Positions 17,936 through 26,772 of a stretch of 64,000 bases of DNA are shown piece after piece. The notes under the pieces are model-generated. The model saw only the letters and a list, made by a program, of their open reading frames with translations, was not told the origin of the DNA and did no database searches. The stretch is from Microbacterium hatanonis (GTDB lineage: Bacteria; Actinomycetota; Actinomycetes; Actinomycetales; Microbacteriaceae). The position numbers were made by a program, and so were the translations under genes. Position 1 is the stretch's first letter. Every line of letters begins with the position of its first letter. Location of the stretch: contig NZ_VRSV01000002.1 in assembly GCF_008017415.1 (NCBI RefSeq), forward strand, positions 744,001-808,000. Direction: 5' to 3'.

Positions 17936-19318
17936 GTGCGCCAGGTCGTGGTCCTCACCGGGAGGCTCCTTATCGCCCACTGGCCGGCGCTGGTGGCCTG
18001 GTTCCTCGCCGGCACGCTCGGGCGCTACATCGGACTCGAGGTCGCCGGTTTCGTCGGCGGATACAGCGCGCTGGGCGGCTTGCTGCTCCTGCCGGTGGCG
18101 ATCCTCGCGAAGCTCGTCAGCGTGGTCGCCATGTTCCTCGTGCTCAGGGACGGGCTGCCCCGGCTGGGGGCGATCGCCCCGGCACCCGTCGAGCGCGCGG
18201 CGCGGCTGAGGTCGTTCCGGGACGCGCTGCTGGCGTCGATCCTGCCGTTCTTCGCGGTGTACGCGGTGCTGGGCTTCCTCCGCGACGACGTCGCGACCTA
18301 TCTGCAGTCGGCGATCGCCGTGAAGGACTCACGGGAGATGGTCGGCCTCGCCGAATCGTTGCTCGGTACGGGGCCGGCGGTCGCCGTCGACACCTCGGGC
18401 ACGGTCGACCAGCTCACGTGGGAACCGTGGACGATCGCGGTGGTCGTGATCGCCTTCGCCGGCCGCTGGGCGTGGAAGCGCTGGCAGGACAGACTGCCGC
18501 GGTGGACATCGGTCGCGGCGGCGTACCTCGAGGCGCTGTGGGTCTTCCTCGCCGTCTACTTCATCGGCGAAGCGCTGGCGCAGTTCTCCGGCTGGCTCGA
18601 CTCGCGACAGGCGATCGCCTGGCTCGGCGATCTGCGCGGATGGCTCGGCGATCTCTTCGCCCCGCTCGGCTGGGCCTGGGATGCCGTCGAGTGGCTGATC
18701 GGAGAGGCGGGGGCCGTGCTGCTCGTGCCGCTCGCCTGGCTCACGATCGCCGGCGTGATCTACGGTCAGGCCGTGTCCCCGCAGGGGATCGCCTGGCGGG
18801 GACGACTGATCGAACGGGCTCGCACACGGTACGTCACGGTGCCGCAGCGCCTGCGCCGGCGACTCACCGACATCGGGGCGGGGGTCGGCGACCGCTTCCG
18901 GCCGCTCTGGCGCGCCGTCGTGGTGATGTGGCGCAGCGGCCCGATTCTCATCGGCGGATACGTGCTCGCGTACGCGGTGCTCATCCTGGGTGAGCGTTGG
19001 CTGCGGTTCGGGATCACCCGAGCAGTCGGCCCGCAAGACTTCGATGCCTTCTGGCTGGTCGCCGCGTCGACCGTGTTCACCGTCGTCGTGCTCGTCGTGG
19101 AGACCGTGCGCGCCGCTCTCGTGGCTTCGGCCTACGACGCCACGATCGGCGCCCTCATCGGGGCGCCCGTCGTCGCGTCAGGGCGAGACGACGAGTCGGA
19201 GGAAGCCCGGGAGCTCGTCCGTGAGCAGGAAGTCGACGCCGAACGGGCCGACGGCATCGTCGGGCACGAGGAACGGGACGGCGATGGTGAACGGCCCGAC
19301 CGCCTCGGAATCGCATAG
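17936..19318 (+). CDS. Polytopic membrane protein of unknown function
   Basis: 460 residues with about eight hydrophobic segments, among them LIAHWPALVAWFLAGTLGRYIG, LGGLLLLPVAILAKLVSVVAMFLVL, LLASILPFFAVYAVLGFL, AYLEALWVFLAVYFIGEAL and AVLLVPLAWLTIAGVIYG. I do not recognise a family. The last 47 codons (from 19178) are antisense to the end of the convergent gene and encode an unusual charged tail rich in Glu, Asp and Arg. That tail may be poorly constrained. GTG start set by the -10 element. A connection with the convergent three-gene set is possible but unproven. Confidence 0.75.
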   Translation: MRQVVVLTGRLLIAHWPALVAWFLAGTLGRYIGLEVAGFVGGYSALGGLLLLPVAILAKLVSVVAMFLVLRDGLPRLGAIAPAPVERAARLRSFRDALLASILPFFAVYAVLGFLRDDVATYLQSAIAVKDSREMVGLAESLLGTGPAVAVDTSGTVDQLTWEPWTIAVVVIAFAGRWAWKRWQDRLPRWTSVAAAYLEALWVFLAVYFIGEALAQFSGWLDSRQAIAWLGDLRGWLGDLFAPLGWAWDAVEWLIGEAGAVLLVPLAWLTIAGVIYGQAVSPQGIAWRGRLIERARTRYVTVPQRLRRRLTDIGAGVGDRFRPLWRAVVVMWRSGPILIGGYVLAYAVLILGERWLRFGITRAVGPQDFDAFWLVAASTVFTVVVLVVETVRAALVASAYDATIGALIGAPVVASGRDDESEEARELVREQEVDAERADGIVGHEERDGDGERPDRLGIA

Positions 19319-19699
19319 CGTCGGCCGTTCGTAGTCCCAGTCGACGAAGGAGACGGCGTCGTCCCACTGCCGCTGGTCGCCCTCGAGTTCGCGCAGCGTC
19401 GGCGGTGAGCATCGCACCGGCCCGGAGTCGGGGTCGAGGGGAACCTCCACGACGTACACCGTGGTCCCGTCCGGGAGGTCGGAGTCGGGGTCGTCCGGAC
19501 GCACGTGGACGGTCGCCGGCCCCCACGTCGCTCCCGCGTAGGAGATCTCGTCTCCCGGTGCGACGGTCGTGGGGAAGACGGGCGCGGCTTGATAGGTGCC
19601 CCACCACTCGTTGCCGATGATCATGAGACCCGTCACGGGGGCCAGCACGGCGACCGCGGTGAGGGCGAGCGCGTTGCGGCGCCACCAGCGGCGCGTCAT
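19178..19699 (-). CDS. Membrane-anchored protein of unknown function (third of a trio)
   Basis: 173 residues from the ATG at 19699, which overlaps the previous stop as ATGA; an in-frame ATG at 19711 is the alternative. A TM anchor or uncleaved signal (RRNALALTAVAVLAPVTGLMIIG) is followed by an extracytoplasmic domain with a pair of cysteines (VRCSPP and PTLCDSE) that could form a disulfide. No family recognised. The last 141 nt overlap the convergent membrane protein gene. Confidence 0.72.
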   Translation of the reverse strand: MTRRWWRRNALALTAVAVLAPVTGLMIIGNEWWGTYQAAPVFPTTVAPGDEISYAGATWGPATVHVRPDDPDSDLPDGTTVYVVEVPLDPDSGPVRCSPPTLRELEGDQRQWDDAVSFVDWDYERPTLCDSEAVGPFTIAVPFLVPDDAVGPFGVDFLLTDELPGFLRLVVSP

Positions 19700-20256
19700 C
19701 GGGCGGCCCATCCGTCGCGCAGCAGCTCGACCTCCGGCTGGGCGTCGAGCGCTGCGAGATCGATCGGAACCTCGGCGACCTGAGCGAGGCGGGTGTCGAG
19801 ATCACCGAAGATCCGCAGCGTGCCGGTCTGCCCCACCATCTCGGGGGGCAGCTCGAACGCGAGGCTGCCCACGCGGGGGATGTCGACGAGCGGTTCGGCG
19901 TTGATCAGCGACGACGGACGCTCGCTGGCACGATACGTCAGCCCGTCGACGACGAATGTCGCCTTCAGAGAGGCCGCGGAGCGCAGCAGCGCGTCGCGTT
20001 CCTGCCCGCGCCCCGTGACCTCGAGGTCGACGACGAGCCACGTGCCCTCGGCCTCCCACCCGCGGGCGACGGCCGCCTCCCCGAGCCGGGCGTCCGTCGC
20101 GGTCACGGTGAAGGTGCTCAACACGGCCTCCTCGCCGATCGCGGCGGGAACGACGAACGGCGTCGTCGCGATGTCTTCGTCGGGGGTGAGCTGCACGACC
20201 CCCCAGGCCGCGACGACGAGTGCGAGTCCGACCGTCCAGACGAGCCAGGGCTTCAT
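19696..20256 (-). CDS. Membrane-anchored protein of unknown function (second of a trio)
   Basis: 186 residues: one N-terminal TM segment (WLVWTVGLALVVAAWGVVQL) then a beta-rich exported domain with LSTFTVTATDARLG, GTWLVVDLEVTGRG and LAFELPPEMVGQTGTLRIF, resembling in outline DUF4352-type immunoglobulin-like domains. Both ends overlap neighbours by ATGA. It probably acts with them at the cell surface. Confidence 0.75.
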   Translation of the reverse strand: MKPWLVWTVGLALVVAAWGVVQLTPDEDIATTPFVVPAAIGEEAVLSTFTVTATDARLGEAAVARGWEAEGTWLVVDLEVTGRGQERDALLRSAASLKATFVVDGLTYRASERPSSLINAEPLVDIPRVGSLAFELPPEMVGQTGTLRIFGDLDTRLAQVAEVPIDLAALDAQPEVELLRDGWAAR

Positions 20257-20954
20257 CGCTCGCCTTCCGTCTCGTCGGTCGCGCCCGACCCGACATCGCG
20301 CACCTCGACCGTGAGGTGCGCCACGGTCGTCGGAGAGTCCCAGTACTCGCCGTCGATCACGAGGGCCCCCTCCCGCAGGGTCAGATCGCGCAGGTCGAGG
20401 GTGATCTCGTCGCCGCCGACGAGAGCGTCATCGGCGACCGCCCAGGTCAGGACGATCTCGGCCGGAACCCGCGGCTGCAGCCAGGGCGAGCCGACCGCGT
20501 CGTCCAGGCGCGCGGCCGATGCGGCGGCCCCGTCTTCGCCGAGCGCAGGGGCGCGCACGGCCGCCTGGACGCCCGAGGTGCCCATCGACGGCAGAGCCTG
20601 CGTCCAGACGTTCTCGGCCGTCAGGATCACGGCGAGCACGCGCTCGCCGGGTTCGACGGTGATCCCCGCCTCCGTCAGATCGTCGATCAGCACCGCGCGT
20701 TCGATCGTGAGGGCGAACTGGTCGTTCTCGTGGGTGTCTCCGGCACGCAACTCCGCGACGGGAGGGGCGGCGACGGCCGAGAGGCCCCCGAAGGCGGCGG
20801 TCGCGCCCAGGAAAGCGGCGGTGAGGATGCCGGCGATCCAGCTCGTGGGCACCCGATCCGTCACGGCGTGGACCCACCGGGAGCGACGGCGGCCCGCAGC
20901 ATCCGGCTCGATCGCCCCCTCAGGCGGTGTCGTTGCGGACGACGGCTCGGTCAC
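20253..20954 (-). CDS. Membrane-anchored protein of unknown function (first of a trio)
   Basis: 233 residues. A cytoplasmic Pro/Arg-rich N-terminus is followed by a TM helix (WIAGILTAAFLGATAAFGGLSAV) and a beta-rich exported domain (LTIERAVLID, GERVLAVILTAENVW, EITLDLRDLTLREGALVIDG) related in pattern to the second gene. GTG at 20954 was chosen over the in-frame GTG at 20960 because it lies 6 nt from TAGGCT, as for the divergent putA. First gene of the trio. Confidence 0.75.
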   Translation of the reverse strand: MTEPSSATTPPEGAIEPDAAGRRRSRWVHAVTDRVPTSWIAGILTAAFLGATAAFGGLSAVAAPPVAELRAGDTHENDQFALTIERAVLIDDLTEAGITVEPGERVLAVILTAENVWTQALPSMGTSGVQAAVRAPALGEDGAAASAARLDDAVGSPWLQPRVPAEIVLTWAVADDALVGGDEITLDLRDLTLREGALVIDGEYWDSPTTVAHLTVEVRDVGSGATDETEGER

Positions 20955-20960
20955 GAGCAC

Positions 20961-20966
20961 AGCCTA
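20961..20966 (-). promoter_or_regulatory. -10 element of the membrane trio (leaderless)
   Basis: TAGGCT on the minus strand with 6 nt to the GTG at 20954. The divergent putA promoter uses the same hexamer and spacing. Confidence 0.6.
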
Positions 20967-21047
20967 GGGCGGGGGCGCTCGCACGTCGCCTCGCGAACGG
21001 TGCGGGTTGCCCCGGCGGGCCGCCGGAATGCGCGCAACCGGCGAGCC

Positions 21048-21053
21048 TAGGCT
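21048..21053 (+). promoter_or_regulatory. -10 element of putA (leaderless)
   Basis: TAGGCT with 6 nt to the ATG at 21060. This supports the ATG over the in-frame GTG at 21054. Confidence 0.65.
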
Positions 21054-21059
21054 GTGCGC

Positions 21060-24000
21060 ATGACCACTCCGACCGATTCCGTGACCGGCAGCGAGCTCGC
21101 CGACCGGGCGGTGGACCTCGCGGGGCGGTGGGTCTCGGCAGCGGCCGACGAGCCGACGGATGCGGCGGCGCAGCGTCTCGCCGGAGTGCTCCGCGACCCG
21201 CAGGGCCTGCCCTTCACCATCGGCTTCGTGGACGGCGTGATGCGCCCCGAGAGCCTCGCGGCCGCAGCGGCCCAGCTGCACCGCATCGCGCCCCTCGTTC
21301 CCGACTTCCTCCCCTGGTACCTGCGCGGAGCCGTGCAGGTCGGGGGAGCGGTCGCCCAGGTGCTGCCGGCGCCGGTCGTTCCGATCGCGCGTCGCGCCCT
21401 GCGGGAGATGGTCGGTCACCTCGTCGTCGATGCGCGCCCCGACAAGCTCGGACCCGCCATCGCCGCTCTCCGCGAGAGCGGCGCGCGGCTCAATCTCAAC
21501 CTGCTGGGTGAGGCGGTGCTCGGCGAGGCGGAGGCGGAGCGCCGGTTGAAGGGCATCCACGAACTCGTCCGCCGGCCCGACGTCGACTACGTGTCGGTCA
21601 AGGTCTCGGCCATCGCCTCGCACATCTCGATGTGGGCCTTCGACGACGTCGTCGACCGTGTCGTCGAGCGTCTGCTCCCGCTGTACCTCGATGCGGCGTC
21701 GTCGACCCTCCCCACGTTCCTCAACCTCGACATGGAGGAGTACCGCGACCTCGACCTGACGATCGCGGTGTTCACCCGCATCCTCGAAGACCCGCGCCTG
21801 GCCGATCTCGAGGCCGGGATCGTTCTCCAGGCCTACCTCCCCGACGCCCTTCCCGCCCTCCGGCAGCTCACGGCGTGGGCTCGGCAGCGAGTGGCCGCCG
21901 GTGGCGCGCGCATCAAGGTGCGCCTCGTGAAGGGCGCGAACCTCGCGATGGAACGCGTCGATGCGATCATGCACGACTGGTCGCTCGCCACGTACGGCAG
22001 CAAGCTCGACACCGACGCCAACTACCTGCGCTGCCTCGACGAGGCGCTCACGACCAAGGCGACCGAGGGCGTGCGCATCGGGGTGGCCGGGCACAACCTC
22101 TTCGACATCGCGCACGCGTGGGAGCTCGCCGGCGACCGGGGCGTGCGCGACTCCGTGGAGATCGAGATGCTGCTGGGCATGGCTCAGGGCCAGGTCGCCG
22201 CTGTCGCCCGCGACGTGGGTCACGTGCTGCTCTACGTACCGGTGGTGCGGCCCGACGAGTTCGACGTCGCCATCAGCTACCTCGTGCGCCGCCTGGAAGA
22301 GAACGCCTCGGGCGAGAACTTCCTCTCGGCCGCCTTCGACCTCGCCGCCGACCCCGAGCTGTACGCCCGCGAGCGCGACCGGTTCCTCGCCGCTCTCGAG
22401 CGCGCGACCGACCCCGCGCTCCCGACCGGTCCGAACCGACGCCAGGACCGCGGCGCTGCAGCGGAGGCTCCCGAGCCGGCGATCCTGCGCGAGCCGCACA
22501 CCGATGACCCGGGGCTCACCCAGGCGGTGCTCGGCATCGCCCGCGAGGCCGCCGCATCGGACGCCCCTCCCGCGCACGTGCTCTTCGGCGGGCAGGCCTT
22601 CGTCGAGACGGCCGTCTACGCCCCGCGCGAGGTCGGCGACGCGGTCGGCGCGCCCGGCTTCCGCAACGTCGCCGACACCGACCCGGCGCTGCCCGCGAAC
22701 CGGGAGTGGGCACGTCAGGTGCTCGCCCGCGTCGACGAGTCGTCGGTCGGCACCGAGACCATCGCCGCCGCTCGCGTCGACGACGGCGATGCTCTCGACG
22801 CGCTCATCGCGCGAACGGCGGATGCTGCGGCCTCCTGGGGTACGACCTCCGCGGCCGATCGGGCAGCCGTTCTGCAGCGCGCCGCGCGCTCGCTGGCCGA
22901 GCGGCGGGGCACGCTGATCGAGGCCGCGGCCTCCGAGACCGGCAAGGTGTTCGCCGAGGCCGACGTCGAGGTCAGCGAGGCCGTCGACTTCGCGAACTAC
23001 TACGCCGCCACGGCGCGAGAACTCGACCGCGTCGGCGGTGCCGTATTCGTGCCCGCCCGGGTGACGGTGGTCGCCCCGCCCTGGAACTTCCCGATCGCGA
23101 TCCCGGCCGGGGGAGTGCTCGCCGCGCTCGCCGCAGGATCGGGCGTCGTGTTCAAGCCGGCGCCGCAGGCCCGCCGGACCGCCGCCGTCGTCGCCGAGGC
23201 GCTGTGGGACGCCGGGGTGCCCCGAGACGTGCTCGCCCTCGTCGATCTCGACGAGGAGGCGCTCGGACGCCGGCTCGTCGAGCACGCGTCGGTCGATCAG
23301 GTGCTCCTGACGGGATCGTGGGAGACCGCGCAGCTGTTCCGTTCGTGGCGCCCGGAGCTGTCCCTCCACGCCGAGACGAGCGGCAAGAACGCGATGATCG
23401 TGACGGGATCGGCGGATCTCGACGTCGCCGCGTCCGACCTCGTCCGCAGCGCGTTCGGTCACGGTGGGCAGAAGTGCTCGGCGGCCTCGCTCGTCATCCT
23501 CGTCGGATCGGTCGCGCGCTCACGGCGCTTCGCCCGGCAGCTGATCGACGCGACGACCTCGCTGCGCGTCGGCCCCGCCTCCGACCCGCTCTCGGAGGTC
23601 GGCCCGCTCATCGAGGAGCCCCGCGGCAAGCTGAAGTGGGCCCTGACCACTCTCGGCGAGGGCGAGCGGTGGTTGGTCGAGCCGCGCGAGCTCGACTTCG
23701 ACGGACCCGCTGCCGGCCGCTACTGGACGCCGGGGATCCGCACGGGCGTGCAGCCGGGTTCGCGGTTCCACCGCGAGGAGTTCTTCGGGCCGGTGCTCGG
23801 CATCATGCACGCGAGCTCCCTCGCCCACGCCATCGAGCTGCAGAACGCGGTCGACTACGGGCTGACCGCGGGTCTGCACACGCAGGACCCCGACGAGCTC
23901 GCCCTCTGGCTCGACCGTGTCGAGGCGGGCAACCTCTACGTCAACCGCGGGACGACGGGCGCGATCGTGCAGCGCCAGCCGTTCGGCGGCTGGAAGCGCT

Positions 24001-24755
24001 CGTCGGTCGGCGCCGGTGCGAAGGCGGGCGGACCGAACCACCTCATCGGCCTCGGCATGTGGCGGCCGTCGACGGGGGCGACCGCGTCGTCGACGTTGCA
24101 CCTGCGCGGTCTCGACTCGCGGCTGACGACGATCATCGAAGCCGCTCAGCCAACGCTGTCATACGAGGCGTTCGAGTGGCTGCGCCGCGGCGCGCTCGCC
24201 GACGCGATCGCGTGGGACCGCGAGTTCGGCCGCGTCAAAGACGTCTCGCAGCTCGGCGTCGAGCGGAACCTCTTCCGATACCGCCCGACGTCCGTCGCGG
24301 TGCGCGCGACCGGCGACGCGGCGTGGCAGGCGGTGCTGAGGGTCGTGCTCGCCGGCGTGCGATCGGGCTCGGGCTTCGCGCTGAGCGTGCCGGTCGGGCT
24401 CCCGGGGGAGGTGCGCCGCGTGCTCGGCGACCTCGACGTGCCGGTGTGGGTGGAGAGCGACGACGAGTGGATCGAGCGCATGGCCGGGGTCGGCGACGCC
24501 GTCGCGGCCGCGGCCGACGAAGACCCGCGCCCCCGCCCGTCGCGCGCGCGTCTCGTCGGGTCGCCCGAGTCGGTGGCGGGCCTGCGCCGTGCGCTGGCCG
24601 AGGCGACGTCGGGCGATCCCGATCTGGCGGTCTACGCCGACGAGGTCACGACGGCCGGGCGCATCGAGCTGCTGCCGTTCCTCCGCGAACAGGCCATCTC
24701 CATCACCGCCCATCGCTTCGGCAACCCCGACGCCTGGAGCGAGCCCGCGATCTGA
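21060..24755 (+). CDS. putA: Bifunctional proline dehydrogenase / glutamate semialdehyde dehydrogenase
   Basis: 1231 residues. The flavin-dependent proline dehydrogenase barrel spans about residues 90-440 (VDYVSVKVSAI near 177, IKVRLVKGANLAME near 288, YLVRRLEEN at its end). The NAD-dependent aldehyde dehydrogenase spans about 490-1000 with the PPWNFPIAIPAGG block, the general-base glutamate in LHAETSGKNAMIV near 770 and the nucleophile cysteine in GGQKCSAASLV near 805. The last 230 residues are the C-terminal part found in fused PutA. No N-terminal DNA-binding ribbon-helix-helix is present, so it is enzymatic only. It oxidises proline to glutamate and would also take the semialdehyde made by RocD (40629-41846). 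Confidence 0.93.
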   Translation: MTTPTDSVTGSELADRAVDLAGRWVSAAADEPTDAAAQRLAGVLRDPQGLPFTIGFVDGVMRPESLAAAAAQLHRIAPLVPDFLPWYLRGAVQVGGAVAQVLPAPVVPIARRALREMVGHLVVDARPDKLGPAIAALRESGARLNLNLLGEAVLGEAEAERRLKGIHELVRRPDVDYVSVKVSAIASHISMWAFDDVVDRVVERLLPLYLDAASSTLPTFLNLDMEEYRDLDLTIAVFTRILEDPRLADLEAGIVLQAYLPDALPALRQLTAWARQRVAAGGARIKVRLVKGANLAMERVDAIMHDWSLATYGSKLDTDANYLRCLDEALTTKATEGVRIGVAGHNLFDIAHAWELAGDRGVRDSVEIEMLLGMAQGQVAAVARDVGHVLLYVPVVRPDEFDVAISYLVRRLEENASGENFLSAAFDLAADPELYARERDRFLAALERATDPALPTGPNRRQDRGAAAEAPEPAILREPHTDDPGLTQAVLGIAREAAASDAPPAHVLFGGQAFVETAVYAPREVGDAVGAPGFRNVADTDPALPANREWARQVLARVDESSVGTETIAAARVDDGDALDALIARTADAAASWGTTSAADRAAVLQRAARSLAERRGTLIEAAASETGKVFAEADVEVSEAVDFANYYAATARELDRVGGAVFVPARVTVVAPPWNFPIAIPAGGVLAALAAGSGVVFKPAPQARRTAAVVAEALWDAGVPRDVLALVDLDEEALGRRLVEHASVDQVLLTGSWETAQLFRSWRPELSLHAETSGKNAMIVTGSADLDVAASDLVRSAFGHGGQKCSAASLVILVGSVARSRRFARQLIDATTSLRVGPASDPLSEVGPLIEEPRGKLKWALTTLGEGERWLVEPRELDFDGPAAGRYWTPGIRTGVQPGSRFHREEFFGPVLGIMHASSLAHAIELQNAVDYGLTAGLHTQDPDELALWLDRVEAGNLYVNRGTTGAIVQRQPFGGWKRSSVGAGAKAGGPNHLIGLGMWRPSTGATASSTLHLRGLDSRLTTIIEAAQPTLSYEAFEWLRRGALADAIAWDREFGRVKDVSQLGVERNLFRYRPTSVAVRATGDAAWQAVLRVVLAGVRSGSGFALSVPVGLPGEVRRVLGDLDVPVWVESDDEWIERMAGVGDAVAAAADEDPRPRPSRARLVGSPESVAGLRRALAEATSGDPDLAVYADEVTTAGRIELLPFLREQAISITAHRFGNPDAWSEPAI

Positions 24756-24791
24756 CGCCCGCCCCGCAGCATCCGCCCCCGCAGCATCCGC

Positions 24792-24854
24792 CCGCTGAAA
24801 GGCCAAGACACCCGGGCGCGGTGCTCCGCGTCTCCGGGTGTCTTGGACTCTCGG
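24792..24854. terminator. Repeat-family hairpin between putA and mtnD
   Basis: A 13-bp perfect stem (24803-24815 with 24834-24846) with core ACACCCGG/CCGGGTGT and an inner GCGG/CCGC stem lies between convergent genes. The 63-nt block aligns without gaps to 61427-61489, another hairpin between convergent genes. Likely bidirectional terminator of a dispersed family. Confidence 0.8.
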
Positions 24855-24868
24855 GCTGCTGCTGCGCG

Positions 24869-25456
24869 TCAGGCCGCGGCGAGCTCCGCGCGGCGGGCCT
24901 GCAGCTGGTCGAACGTCGGGAAGGTGTCGGCGATCGGGTTGCCGGTGAAGTGGCCGACCCAGCCGTCGTCGTCGTGGAAGAAGCGGATGCTGGTGAACTC
25001 GGGCGACGTGCCCATGTCGAACCAGTGCGTGGTGTTGGCCGGCACCGAGACGAGGTCGCCCGGCTCGCAGTAGAGGGCGTGGACCTTGCCGTCGACGTGG
25101 AGGTAGAACACTCCGGCGCCCTTGGCGAAGTAGCGGTCCTCGTCGTCGTCGTGCTTGTGCTCGGAGAGGAACTTCTCGCGCGAGACGACCTTGACCTCGT
25201 CGTAGTTCTCCTGCGACGGCGAGAGGCCGACGATGTCGACGAGGGTGTAGCCCTCGCTCTGCTTCACGCCCTCGACCTCGGACGAGTAGAGCGCGAGCAC
25301 CTCGTCGAGCGGTGCGTCGTCGGCGAAGTCCTTGACCTCCCAGCGCGAGAAGCGGGCGCCGAGAGTCGCGAGCGCCTCGCGGATCTCGTTCTCGTCGGTG
25401 GACTCGAGCACGGGCACGCTCGGGTCGGTGTCCTTCCAGACGGTCAGAAGTGTCAC
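24869..25456 (-). CDS. mtnD: Acireductone dioxygenase
   Basis: 195 residues, typical ARD length. It oxidises the acireductone 1,2-dihydroxy-3-keto-5-methylthiopentene with O2 to formate and 4-methylthio-2-oxobutanoate (iron form). The metal-binding block EHKHDDDEDRYF gives two histidines and a glutamate, and the fourth ligand is the histidine in VPANTTHWFDMG. The GTG start has a strong GGAGGAG 6 nt upstream. It is divergent from the importer-mtnK operon and completes the oxygen-dependent branch of methionine salvage. Confidence 0.93.
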   Translation of the reverse strand: MTLLTVWKDTDPSVPVLESTDENEIREALATLGARFSRWEVKDFADDAPLDEVLALYSSEVEGVKQSEGYTLVDIVGLSPSQENYDEVKVVSREKFLSEHKHDDDEDRYFAKGAGVFYLHVDGKVHALYCEPGDLVSVPANTTHWFDMGTSPEFTSIRFFHDDDGWVGHFTGNPIADTFPTFDQLQARRAELAAA

Positions 25457-25568
25457 GGGATCTCCTCCGATGGGGTGTGTGAGGTCGATTCTCGCGCGTC
25501 TACCGCCCGCGCGGCCAGTTCGGGAAGACTTCCGCGCGCTGCGGCGTAACAATGCGCAACGACGGATT

Positions 25569-25584
25569 GGGTCGGCGCCGACCC
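25569..25584. promoter_or_regulatory. Palindromic operator in mtnD/importer divergent region
   Basis: GGGTCGGCGCCGACCC is a perfect 16-bp palindrome in the 212-nt region between mtnD and the binding-protein gene. A weak -35 (TTGGGT, 25567-25572) and -10 (TTTACT, 25592-25597) flank it, so a bound protein would block the importer promoter. No regulator gene is adjacent. Confidence 0.5.
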
Positions 25585-25668
25585 GAACTGGTTTACTGCT
25601 CCCGCGCCGGACAGCACCGGTCGCCGTCCCCCAGCGCCCACAGCACCCCTCACCCGAAGGTGACTCCC

Positions 25669-26772
25669 ATGTCGTTCCTCTCGCACAACCGCCGTCTGCT
25701 CGGCCTCGCCGCCGCCGCCGGTGCGACCGCGCTCGTCCTCGCCGGGTGCGCCCAGCAGAACGCGGGCGGCACCGCCGCTCCCGCCGCGTCGCAGCAGGCG
25801 GCCACCGCCGACGCGCCCGCGCCCTTCGACGGCGAGCCCGTCACCGTCGCCCTCGTGCAGCAGTCGGGCGCGGGCGACTACTTCACCGCCTGGACCGCCG
25901 GCGCGAAGGCCCAGGCGGCCGCTGCCAACATCGAGCTGACCGTCAGCGACGCCCGCAACGACAACGCCAAGCACGCCTCCGACCTCGAGCAGGCCATCGC
26001 GTCGAAGCCCGACGCGATCATCGTCGACCACGGTCAGACCGACACGATCGAGCCGCGTATCCGCGAGGCCGTCGACGCGGGCATCCCCGTGATCGTCTAC
26101 GACCTGGCTCTCGACGACACCGACGGCGTGCTCGTCACGTCGCAGTCCGACACGTCGATGGCCGAGGGTGTGCTCGACGAGCTCGTCGCCGCGGCCGGAG
26201 ACGGCGCGAAGGTCGGTCTCGTCAGCGCCGAGGGCTTCGCGCCGCTCGACCGTCGGAAGGCCGTCTGGGACGACTACCTCACCGAGTACGACCTCGACCA
26301 GCTGTTCTTCACCGGCGAGGTCACCGAGTCGACCGCGACCGACAACATCCCCCTGACGGATGCGGCGCTCAAGGCCAACCCCGACGTGCAGGCGATCTTC
26401 GCCCCCTACGACGAGATCACCAAGGGCGTCGTGCAGGCCGTCACGCAGAACAACCTGCAGGACAAGGTCAAGGTCTACGGCATCGACATCTCCAACGCCG
26501 ACATCGAGGTCATGATCGCCGACGGCAGCCCGTGGGTCGCCACCTCGGCGACCGACCCCGCCTCGATCGGCGCCGCGGTCGTGCGCACCCTCGCGCTCTC
26601 GCTGGCGGGCGAGCTCGACGAGACCGAGGTGCAGTTCCCCGCGATCACCGTCACCCGCGACTTCCTGCTCGACAACGAGATCACGAACGTCGCGCAGCTG
26701 CGCGAGGCCGAGCCCTCGCTGCTCCTCGAAGACGTCGTCGTGGCCGATTGGCTCCCCGCCGTCTCCGGATGA
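25669..26772 (+). CDS. Sugar-type ABC importer binding lipoprotein (predicted methylthioribose)
   Basis: 367 residues. The signal peptide ends in the lipobox LAGC, so the mature protein is a lipid-anchored extracytoplasmic receptor. It belongs to the periplasmic-binding-protein type 1 group used by ribose importers (VALVQQSGAGDYFTAWTAGAKAQA, KPDAIIVDHGQTD, IPVIVYDLALDD, VYGIDISNADIEVMI). ATG at 25669 starts the signal peptide and GAAGG lies about 8 nt upstream. It overlaps the ATPase start as ATGA. The four-gene operon ends with mtnK, so 5-methylthioribose is the predicted ligand; this is inference from context. Confidence 0.88.
   Translation: MSFLSHNRRLLGLAAAAGATALVLAGCAQQNAGGTAAPAASQQAATADAPAPFDGEPVTVALVQQSGAGDYFTAWTAGAKAQAAAANIELTVSDARNDNAKHASDLEQAIASKPDAIIVDHGQTDTIEPRIREAVDAGIPVIVYDLALDDTDGVLVTSQSDTSMAEGVLDELVAAAGDGAKVGLVSAEGFAPLDRRKAVWDDYLTEYDLDQLFFTGEVTESTATDNIPLTDAALKANPDVQAIFAPYDEITKGVVQAVTQNNLQDKVKVYGIDISNADIEVMIADGSPWVATSATDPASIGAAVVRTLALSLAGELDETEVQFPAITVTRDFLLDNEITNVAQLREAEPSLLLEDVVVADWLPAVSG

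Noticed and set aside
24770..24792. Tandem GCAGCATCC pair as a special site
   Set aside because: It is two copies of the common nonamer side by side, covered by the general finding; nothing else marks it.
25457..25668. Possible S-adenosylmethionine riboswitch before mtnD or the importer
   Set aside because: No multi-stem leader with the conserved cores was found; only a palindrome and short promoter elements are visible.
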